NCBI GenBank assembly: GCA_017542425.1
Contig: JAFXXH010000044.1
Coordinates: forward strand, 1-35,526
DNA length: 35,526 bases
Reading direction: 5' to 3'
Source: Oscillospiraceae bacterium
GTDB taxonomy: Bacteria; Bacillota; Clostridia; Oscillospirales; Oscillospiraceae
The position numbers and the translations under genes are program-made. Positions 28,898-35,526 of this stretch are shown piece after piece; the first letter of the stretch is position 1, and each line of letters begins with the position of its first letter. The notes beneath the pieces are model-generated. The model ran no database searches. It saw only the letters and a program-made list of their open reading frames with translations, and had not been told where the DNA came from.

Positions 28898-30037
28898 ATG
28901 AAAAGAAAGTATTTAGTGTTTGTTTTGATGCTCATTATAGTTTTTGTAAGCTTTTCGCGATCCGCATTTGCAATGAGTTATGAGTCGGATCATGATTTGC
29001 AAGCCTATTTGACGGTTGAGGATCGTGTAGTTAACAAAGCAACGGACTGGTTTGTACAGAATTATGGAGAATTCTATGAAATAGAGGATTTGCATGCTTC
29101 TCTAGTAAGGTCGTTTAATAATCAATTAAAGACAAGATATACTGTAGCAATTCATTGTATGACAAGGCTAAAAGCTGAGTCCCCTGCAGAACTCCCTTTT
29201 ATACGCGGCCTTTATGATGCTGTAAAAGATAAACGAGATGATACTCGACCACTGAAAGCAGCGGTAGATTATTATGCTGTTGAAATCGTGGATTTTTCGA
29301 AAGACCTCTCTCCTTTGTCGGTGGATATTGTAATTCCGGTTGATAACGAAACCAAAGATGTGAACACTGCAGAAATCTATATTCAAGATGGAAACACAAC
29401 TACGCTTTATCCTGCGGTAGATTATGAATTGGATGCCCAAAAACTATATCTTTCAGGGAAAAACTCGGTAGACGAAGTCTATTCGGCGTATCAAACTGCG
29501 CAATCCTCGGCAAGGGGATTTAGCGATTATAACAGAATTGCAGCACGTGATTACGCACTTGCTTGGGTTGGATCAAATGTAGTCGGTTGTTATGATCATC
29601 CGCTTGGATGTTCGATACTCCAAGACAGAACAAAATGGAACAATTCTGTATACTACTATAACAGCAACCTCGTACATGATGATTGTGCAGATTTTGTTTC
29701 ACAAGCAATGTCAGCAGGAGGATTACCAGAAGACGGTTCATCCGGTTCTACATGGTTTCGTGTAAAATATACTTATACTATGGCTTGGGGAGCACCATGG
29801 ACAAATGTAGCCTATATGTTGCCGTATATGACCTCCAGCGCGCACCAATTTTGGGATTCCAGTTCATTTGCCGTCTGCAATGCGGGAAATATCTTGCTTA
29901 CTGAAAGCGACCATGTTGTTATGATTACCTTAAATGACACGGTAACACACAGATATACAGGTCATACAAATGATAAAAAAGGAGTAGACTTTTATGATGA
30001 AGCAGGATATCAATACTACGCAATAAAAACAACATAA
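28898..30037 (+). CDS. Secreted amidase-domain protein (Amidase_6, PF12671-like)
   Basis: 379 residues. Signal peptide (LVFVLMLIIVFVSFSRSAFA), then an N-terminal domain of about 180 residues with no family I recognise, then a C-terminal Amidase_6 domain (about 210-375). That domain is marked by YNRIAARDYALAWVG, HDDCADFVSQAMSAGGLPEDG with probable nucleophile Cys263, and SDHVVMITLND with probable His339, a CHAP/NlpC-like arrangement. Likely cleaves peptidoglycan or a related amide outside the cell. AT-rich unlike the housekeeping genes here, suggesting transfer. AAGGAG lies upstream of ATG 28898. Confidence 0.85.
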   Translation: MKRKYLVFVLMLIIVFVSFSRSAFAMSYESDHDLQAYLTVEDRVVNKATDWFVQNYGEFYEIEDLHASLVRSFNNQLKTRYTVAIHCMTRLKAESPAELPFIRGLYDAVKDKRDDTRPLKAAVDYYAVEIVDFSKDLSPLSVDIVIPVDNETKDVNTAEIYIQDGNTTTLYPAVDYELDAQKLYLSGKNSVDEVYSAYQTAQSSARGFSDYNRIAARDYALAWVGSNVVGCYDHPLGCSILQDRTKWNNSVYYYNSNLVHDDCADFVSQAMSAGGLPEDGSSGSTWFRVKYTYTMAWGAPWTNVAYMLPYMTSSAHQFWDSSSFAVCNAGNILLTESDHVVMITLNDTVTHRYTGHTNDKKGVDFYDEAGYQYYAIKTT

Positions 30038-30042
30038 GCATT

Positions 30043-30086
30043 TTTTGCTGGAGGGTGGTGCGATATGCATTCGCCCTCCAGCAAAA
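30043..30086. repeat. 13-bp inverted repeat
   Basis: TTTTGCTGGAGGG (30043-30055) pairs perfectly with CCCTCCAGCAAAA (30074-30086); the loop itself contains GCGATATGCATTCGC, which can pair further. It lies just past the amidase gene and probably ends or stabilises its transcript, but no T-run follows. Confidence 0.6.
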
Positions 30087-30121
30087 GAATTTACATCATT
30101 TATTGAAAGGAAGATTTTGAC

Positions 30122-31171
30122 GTGAAGCTATATATAAAACATATTACATTTTTGATGGCAGTATTATTGCTCTGTGCATGCGAAGTCGATTCACGTCCAG
30201 GGATTGACACAACGCAACAGGTAATGAACTCAATCATTTATGTTGGTGATGAAGACAACTGTATCAGCGCCATTTCAATAAACGTGGATCTCGACGAAAA
30301 AAAGCTTTCCTTGGATATGGATGAACTATACCAGATTTCAGGTGAAAACGGGTGGATATCTCGAATCTATCCTCATCTGCTGTTTTCAAATCGATTGGTG
30401 ATGTCTCATCTTCCTTTGAATTCAAAATTTTCTGAAACAATAGAGGCAGAAGATAACACAATTTTCTTTAAAGATTTTACATTGCTTTTTGATAAAACCG
30501 AATGGATTATAATGCAGGGTAGTGAGATCATTGCTGAAATGGTGTTGTCTCAGGAGGAATTCGGACTGGTTCCACGCGCATTTTACATCAACAAAGACAA
30601 TGATATTGTGATACTTGGGCATACTGATGATTTATTTATCGATGAGTCTTATACAGCTTCAATTATTCTAAAAAAAGAAAAAGACAGTTACAATCGAACG
30701 AAAGTTGTGTTTTCATGTCTTTATGATGAAACGAACGGGTTAAACAGGCTTCATATACCAGCATATTTTTCAAAATATCCATACAATACAAATATACACT
30801 CAAGCGAGTTATTAGATGGATTTTTATGGAGAGAAGGCCAGAGTATAGTAAAACTAAATCCGTATACGGGTGACTATTCGATTCTTTTTTCAATTTCCGA
30901 TGTTGAAAAATCGATGCCTTTTTTTGACACTTATCGTGAGGGATATAACTTTTTTACTGGCCTTGGACACCAAAATGGAATCTTCGCTCTTGTTTTCCCA
31001 AACTATAATGATGTTAGGGGAACAATTGCGGCTTTTTTCTCTGACACAGGGACTTATCTGGGGTATCTTCTTTGCGACGAGCATTGTGTATACCTGTTCG
31101 ACGAGAACAATATTGAGGTATTTAATTTTGCAATGGAATCTTTTGGACTTCTTTACTTTTCGGTCGAGTGA
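30122..31171 (+). CDS. Lipoprotein of unknown function (GTG start)
   Basis: 349 residues starting with GTG at 30122; GAAAGGAAG lies 7 nt before it and no ATG fits. The N-terminus is a lipoprotein signal (FLMAVLLLCAC, lipid Cys about 20). The body shows repeated beta-strand pairs such as DDLFIDESYTASIILKKEK, FLWREGQSIVKLNPYTGDYSILF and HCVYLFDENNIEVF, which look like beta-propeller blades. No enzyme motif is seen. Very AT-rich for this chromosome. Follows the amidase gene on the same strand. Confidence 0.72.
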   Translation: MKLYIKHITFLMAVLLLCACEVDSRPGIDTTQQVMNSIIYVGDEDNCISAISINVDLDEKKLSLDMDELYQISGENGWISRIYPHLLFSNRLVMSHLPLNSKFSETIEAEDNTIFFKDFTLLFDKTEWIIMQGSEIIAEMVLSQEEFGLVPRAFYINKDNDIVILGHTDDLFIDESYTASIILKKEKDSYNRTKVVFSCLYDETNGLNRLHIPAYFSKYPYNTNIHSSELLDGFLWREGQSIVKLNPYTGDYSILFSISDVEKSMPFFDTYREGYNFFTGLGHQNGIFALVFPNYNDVRGTIAAFFSDTGTYLGYLLCDEHCVYLFDENNIEVFNFAMESFGLLYFSVE

Positions 31172-31213
31172 GTCATCGGATACTGTTTTGATGGTTAAAA
31201 ATAGAACTAATCG

Positions 31214-31467
31214 AAGACAAGGGGACGGTTCTTTTGTCTTTCCGTGCAACCCCGTTCCGTGCTGGATTTGCCGATTTCTGTCAGTTTCATCCCCGATTCC
31301 AAAGCTTTCCAAATCGCCTCGTCACACCGCCCCCGACCCGGCGTTCAATCTCCTGAACACAGTCACAGCCGCAGACTTCCCGAAGCCGAACGATGGCCTC
31401 CCGATCGGTAAGCCTCCTGGATGATATATTTTGTGCTGTTAAGACAAAAGAACCGTCCCCCTGTCTT
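31214..31467 (-). mobile_element. REP-flanked remnant of a REP-associated (RAYT, Y1) transposase
   Basis: Two inverted 27-bp units (31214-31240 and 31441-31467) sharing the core GGGGACGGTTCTTTTGTCTT enclose about 200 bp. On the minus strand this codes for RRLTDREAIVRLREVCGC and, after one or more frameshifts, KLTEIGKSSTERG, which resemble the C-terminal region and final helix-turn-helix of RAYT transposases (LTDEEA...IRxI...LTGIG...). The catalytic HUH domain is absent. This looks like an internally deleted, non-autonomous derivative. A third similar unit lies at 33233-33279. Confidence 0.6.
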
Positions 31468-31472
31468 TCTAA

Positions 31473-31679
31473 GCTTCCCAAACCGACGATCTGACGGCCT
31501 CCCTGGAGGATTACCGGACAGACGCCAGACTGGAGATCGAGGACCCGGTGGACATCGGGGCGATCTGCCAGGGAATCCGGGAGCTGGAATACAACTTCGA
31601 TGATGAGCCCGTTTCGCCGGGACAGGCGAACGCGCAGCGAAGCCGGATGAAGTCGTTTTGCACAGATTGTGCCGGATGA
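31473..31679 (+). pseudogene. Truncated copy of the gene at 33297
   Basis: The bases from GCTTCCCAAACCGACGATCT (31473) to about 31597 match 33415-33533 almost exactly: the reading ASQTDDLTASLEDYRTDARLEIEDP corresponds to residues about 40-64 of the intact gene. Beyond that the copy diverges but keeps a related reading (EPVSPGQA versus EPISPAHQA) to a stop at 31677. It has no start, signal anchor or 3' half. Its 5' edge lies 5 bp from the REP unit, so the REP element arrived at, or caused, the truncation. Confidence 0.8.
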
Positions 31680-31689
31680 GTTTGGGAGA

Positions 31690-31815
31690 TATTACAAAAT
31701 AAAAAGTTTACATTTTATCTATTTACTTTTACACCTTTCTTTTGTTTTATATATATAAGATAAAAGAAAGGGGTGAATCATATAGAAAATTTGTGATATT
31801 TTTGACATAACACAG
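31690..31815 (+). pseudogene. Decayed copy of the 28,360-28,500 leader and gene start
   Basis: Starts with ATTACAAAATAAAAA, like the end of the DUF4367 gene (TTTACAAAATAAAAA at 28368). Continues with a hairpin CACCTTTCTTTT...AAAAGAAAGGGGTG (31732-31775) matching the leader at 28411-28454, then TGAATCATATAGAAAA, where the ATG of the small secreted gene has become ATA. After a few codons (RKFVIFLT) it stops. Confidence 0.65.
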
Positions 31816-31835
31816 CATTCAGAAAGGAGCACAAT

Positions 31836-32201
31836 ATGAAAAAAACGATGCTTGCCGTGTGCGCGGCGCTGCTGCTCGCAGCCGCCGTCGGGGGAGGCGC
31901 GGCCGCCTGTACATCCGGCCATGGGAATGTGGAGCAGAATTACCGGCTGAATGAGAGCGGACAAACGTATGGGAGTGTGGATTCTGATGTCCCGCCGGAG
32001 GACCAGGTCCTCCCGGAGCTGATCTCAGCCATTGGGCGCAATGGCGCCAGGGGCTATGTGTACCGCAGCGACCTGAGCGGGGAACAGCCCAGAAACCCGA
32101 CGGAAGCCCTGGAATACATGGAAAAACTGCGCAATGAGGGACCGCGTTCGATTCCCCTGTACGCCAGCGACGGGGTGACGGTGCTCGGTTGGTTCCGCTG
32201 A
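31836..32201 (+). CDS. Small exported protein
   Basis: 121 residues with a signal sequence (MLAVCAALLLAAAVGGGAAAC; the Cys after GAAA may be lipid-modified but the lipobox lacks the usual Leu). The mature part is dominated by GARGYVYRSDLSGEQPRNPTEALEYMEKL and ends in IPLYASDGVTVLGWF. This last block is familiar from exported Clostridia proteins, often found downstream of or inside BlaR1/M56-type sensor regions, where it reads IPVYESDGxTVIGEF. Its function is unknown. GAAAGGAGC before ATG 31836. Its GC content returns to the chromosomal level. Confidence 0.75.
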   Translation: MKKTMLAVCAALLLAAAVGGGAAACTSGHGNVEQNYRLNESGQTYGSVDSDVPPEDQVLPELISAIGRNGARGYVYRSDLSGEQPRNPTEALEYMEKLRNEGPRSIPLYASDGVTVLGWFR

Positions 32202-32244
32202 GCGTTTCCGCTTGACCGCTGATCTGGAAACAGGGGGGGGAGAG

Positions 32245-33231
32245 ATGCGTTTTTTGAGCAAACTGGTTCTGTTCTTTTTGCTTTTGACGCTGTGTGCCTG
32301 TGGGCAGAGCGGTTCTGCCCCGGAGACACAGAGGCCGAACCGCTTTGTCATGGTGGACCGGAACGAGTATTCTTTTGGGCAGAGCGGTTTTGCCCCGGAG
32401 ACACAGAGGCCGAACCGCTTTGTCATGGCGGACCGGAACGAGTATTCTTTCGACGAGGTGATCGCGCACAGCAACGCGGCCCTCATCGGGACGTTCCAGG
32501 ACTACCGCATCGACAAGGGGAGCATCTACTATCGTTTTGCGGTGCAGGAGTGGCTCTATGGGGCGACGGAGGACCGGGAGATCGAGCTGACGAGCAGCAT
32601 CGGGAGCGCGTATGTCATTGAGCTGGATCAGGTATTTCCCATCGGGCAGACGGATTGGTACGAACCGGGCAAGACCTACTATCTTGTCATGGAGCGGCAC
32701 AGCTCGATTTTCCGGGAGCGGGATAGCTACGTCGAGGCAGCCCAGCTGAAACTGTGTGTGGAGGACGGGGTCTATGAGATCTATGGCAAGTCCATCGAGC
32801 TGCCCGAGGGGGTTTCCCTGCGGCAGTACATTTTGGAGACTTATCAGAAGACCCATGTGGAAGCGCTCGTCCAGGACGCGGCGGAGGACCCGCTCTCCGG
32901 AACCGCGTTCTCGGGCGCGGACTATATCGCCGTGCTGCGCCCGGTGGCGATTGTGAACAAGTTGGAAGACGCTTTGGGGGATCCCTGGTCCTGCGAGATC
33001 GAGCGTCTGCTGTACGGCGCGGAGAACGCGCTGAACACATTTGAAGATGGGGCGATCCACCTGGTTCTGTTCCGGGACCAGGTGGAAGCCGGCAAGCCCT
33101 GCATCGTCGGCTTTTCCCCCGTGGACAAATATTCCCGTATCTATCTCCAGGCGTCCAGGGAAGCGCTGCTGGCGTACAGTAAAGAAAATCTGAGCAGCAC
33201 CCAGGCGCTTTTAAAAAACATGCAGCAATAG
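32245..33231 (+). CDS. Lipoprotein with a fresh 75-bp internal duplication
   Basis: 328 residues. Lipoprotein signal FFLLLTLCAC with the lipid Cys near residue 19. Just after it come two copies of a 25-residue unit beginning GQSG[SF]APETQRPNRFVM and ending DRNEYSF. The body (about 70-328) is a soluble domain with FAVQEWLYGATEDREIELTS, GKTYYLVMERHSSIFRER, SCEIERLLYGAENALNTFE and AIHLVLFRDQVEAGKPCIVG, which look like two related halves, each with a strand-rich 'EWLYG/ERLLYG' block. No enzyme motif was recognised. Start at 32245, set by GGGGGGAGAG. 43 bp after the previous gene. Confidence 0.75.
   Translation: MRFLSKLVLFFLLLTLCACGQSGSAPETQRPNRFVMVDRNEYSFGQSGFAPETQRPNRFVMADRNEYSFDEVIAHSNAALIGTFQDYRIDKGSIYYRFAVQEWLYGATEDREIELTSSIGSAYVIELDQVFPIGQTDWYEPGKTYYLVMERHSSIFRERDSYVEAAQLKLCVEDGVYEIYGKSIELPEGVSLRQYILETYQKTHVEALVQDAAEDPLSGTAFSGADYIAVLRPVAIVNKLEDALGDPWSCEIERLLYGAENALNTFEDGAIHLVLFRDQVEAGKPCIVGFSPVDKYSRIYLQASREALLAYSKENLSSTQALLKNMQQ
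32302..32451 (+). repeat. Tandem 75-bp duplication inside the lipoprotein gene
   Basis: Units 32302-32376 and 32377-32451 differ at only three or four bases, in frame, each coding for 25 residues. The near identity indicates a recent event. Confidence 0.92.
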
Positions 33232-33232
33232 A

Positions 33233-33279
33233 ATGAGTCAAAAGGGACGGTCAAAAGGGACGGTTCTTTTTGACTCATT
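33233..33279 (+). repeat. REP-like palindromic unit
   Basis: AATGAGTCAAA (33233-33243) pairs with TTTGACTCATT (33269-33279). The inside holds GGGACGGTCAAAAGGGACGG and shares GGGACGGTTCTTTT with the two units at 31214 and 31441. It starts 1 bp past the lipoprotein stop and can also serve as its terminator. Confidence 0.75.
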
Positions 33280-33296
33280 CGAGAAGGGAGAATCCA

Positions 33297-33743
33297 ATGA
33301 AAAAGCTGATACGTCCTGCCGTTATCCTCCTGATCCTCCTGGCCCTGCTCGGCGTCGCCCTCACGGTCGTCCGCGTCATCGGGACACGCTCCCTGCAAAG
33401 GCTCATCGACTACGCTTCCCAAACCGACGATCTGACAGTCTCCCTGGGGGATTACCGCACAGACGCCAGACTGGAGATCGAGGACCCGGCGGCCATTGAG
33501 GCGATCTGCCAGGGGATCCGGGAGCTGGAATACAAGGGCGTATATCGGCGCAGCGAGCCGATCAGCCCCGCCCACCAGGCGTACTACATCATCCTCGTTT
33601 CCCGCCAGCGCGGGATGCAGACCATCCAGATCTCCGAACGCCCGGAACAGTGCCGCGCCCTGGCCAGCCCCTTCGACCTCTCCATCCAAAACTGTGACCG
33701 CCTGTTCGCCACGGTGCAGGCGCTGTTCGAAGCCGAAGCATAA
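33297..33743 (+). CDS. Membrane-anchored hypothetical protein
   Basis: 148 residues. One N-terminal span (LIRPAVILLILLALLGVALTVVRVI, residues 4-28), then about 115 residues outside the cell. Strand-like stretches DDLTVSLGDYRTDARLEIEDP, QAYYIILVSRQRGMQTIQIS and a final helix NCDRLFATVQALFEAEA are visible. No known family. A truncated near-identical piece sits upstream at 31473-31679, so this gene has been duplicated locally. Start 33297 with GAAGGGAG upstream; the earlier in-frame ATG at 33270 lies inside the REP unit. Confidence 0.72.
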   Translation: MKKLIRPAVILLILLALLGVALTVVRVIGTRSLQRLIDYASQTDDLTVSLGDYRTDARLEIEDPAAIEAICQGIRELEYKGVYRRSEPISPAHQAYYIILVSRQRGMQTIQISERPEQCRALASPFDLSIQNCDRLFATVQALFEAEA

Positions 33744-33820
33744 CAAGCAGCCGAACCCTTATCGTAGAATTGGACAACAGGCTTGCGTGAATGGGAGAAT
33801 GGGACAGAAGGGACAGTCAT

Positions 33821-34264
33821 ATGAAAAACAACACAAAAATACTGATTGCTGCCATCCTTCTTCTCGCCATTTCTATCGGACTCACGAGTATCGTGAGAGT
33901 GAAGCGGGAGGAAACGGAAATGCAATTGATAGCCGGACTCTCGTCAGGTGCAGTAGATTCTTTTTCTGACTTGTTATATCAACTGCAACAGGGTGAAACC
34001 GACTATGAACTGTCATATAGAAGGGCAATATGTAATTTTTACGCATTATACCATGGAGTCATTTTTCTCAGCGACATCCACAATCGTGACTGCTCTTATA
34101 AGAGAGAAATGAGTGCTGTATACGCGTATCTGTTAACACGTTCTGAAATAGACGCAGAAACGGTAGAAATCATCCGAACGGCATGTCAGGCAATCGGCAG
34201 GAAGGAAAGCGAATCCAGCATAGGTGAGTGGTTGCTTCGGGCAAGAAACTCAATGATGGAATAG
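33821..34264 (+). CDS. Membrane-anchored hypothetical protein
   Basis: 147 residues. N-terminal span (ILIAAILLLAISIGLTSIV, about 6-24), then a helical extracytoplasmic region (MQLIAGLSSGAVDSFSDLLYQLQQGETDYELSYRRAICNF, IDAETVEIIRTACQAIG). Nothing recognised. Start at ATG 33821 follows AGAAGGGACAG; the in-frame ATG at 33791 is less well placed. AT-rich compared with the chromosome. Last gene of the accessory stretch; its layout (short anchor plus about 110 residues) resembles the gene at 33297 but without sequence similarity that I can see. Confidence 0.7.
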   Translation: MKNNTKILIAAILLLAISIGLTSIVRVKREETEMQLIAGLSSGAVDSFSDLLYQLQQGETDYELSYRRAICNFYALYHGVIFLSDIHNRDCSYKREMSAVYAYLLTRSEIDAETVEIIRTACQAIGRKESESSIGEWLLRARNSMME

Positions 34265-34571
34265 GAAGTAACTGTTCAGCAACCCCCGTTGCCTCGCAGA
34301 GTTCGCGCCCGTAGGCGCGAAAAAAGTCAAATCATTTTTGCCGGAAACCGCGTTTTCGTCAAAAATACCGCTCGCGGAGCGAGTGTGCCCTCCCCCGCGC
34401 CACCGCGCTCGCGCAGCGCAGCCCTTTCTATTCAGAACCCAGCGAAGCGGTTCTGAATAGATACAATAGGAAGAAAGCTGCCAAACACAAAGCATGCGGC
34501 CATGCTTGAGCAATTCGCTCTCGCATGGCCGCGTTGTGACGCTTCCACTTACGGGGATTCCGATTGTGTTC
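34265..34571. repeat. Palindrome-rich gap downstream of hppA
   Basis: A 307-bp stretch with no gene but four or more hairpins: TTCGCGCC/GGCGCGAA (34302-34321), CGCTC/GAGCG (34369-34381), CTATTCAGAACC/GGTTCTGAATAG (34428-34460, perfect 12 bp), and a two-part stem GCGGCCATGC/GCATGGCCGC (34496-34532) with GAGC/GCTC inside. The last one lies 40 bp past the hppA stop and is the likely end of that transcript, although no strong U-tract follows. Confidence 0.7.

Positions 34572-35526
<955 letters not shown>

Overview
The window looks like chromosome from a GC-rich member of the Clostridia, most like the gut Oscillospiraceae (Flavonifractor/Lawsonibacter/Dysosmobacter type). The reasons are a Firmicutes-type CtsR/McsA/ClpC stress operon with CtsR heptamer operators, RqcP beside HU, the compact Gram-positive glucose-6-phosphate isomerase, the SerC-SerA pair with a short ACT-tailed SerA, a K+-dependent type membrane pyrophosphatase, and strong AGGAGG ribosome sites in front of GC-rich genes. 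The genus is inferred from gene content and style, not from a marker gene.

Layout. 1-2226 (minus) is ctsR, a shortened mcsA-like gene and the 5' part of clpC. 2436-6310 (plus) is housekeeping: an 8Fe ferredoxin, a tRNA/rRNA-type methyltransferase, RsmI, a SIMPL-domain protein, a C39-like cysteine-peptidase-fold protein, HU and RqcP. 6352-7105 is an AT-richer toxin-antitoxin cassette. 7113-10295 (minus) holds a small P-loop ATPase, pgi and a D,D-carboxypeptidase. 10589-16882 holds an AI-2E-family permease, a convergent cysteine desulfurase, MtaB, and serC-serA. 16884-23523 (minus) is a tightly packed five-gene operon: secreted beta-lactamase-fold/LRR fusion, secreted unknown, phosphodiester glycosidase, Lgt-like membrane protein, and CbbX/SpoVK-type AAA+ ATPase. 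23863-26857 (plus) is a thioesterase followed by the overlapping TIGR03960/TIGR03936 radical-SAM pair. 27089-34264 (plus) is an ECF sigma/anti-sigma pair followed by an accessory stretch of secreted proteins and lipoproteins, partly AT-rich, with duplications, gene remnants and REP-like elements. 34572-35526 (minus) is the 3' part of hppA.

How it fits together. The stress operon appears to be controlled by CtsR through two operators bracketing its promoter. The 16.9-23.5 kb operon joins a cytosolic AAA+ protein to membrane and secreted envelope proteins and is the best candidate here for an undescribed system; every junction is 17 bp or less. The 27-34 kb island is the most dynamic part. It contains a leader hairpin that occludes a ribosome site and recurs with a compensating base pair, an internally deleted REP-associated transposase remnant, a truncated copy of a neighbouring gene, and a fresh 75-bp in-frame duplication in a lipoprotein.

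Limits: all family calls rest on motif recognition by eye. Promoters and terminators are pattern matches. No RNA genes and no true CRISPR array were seen.
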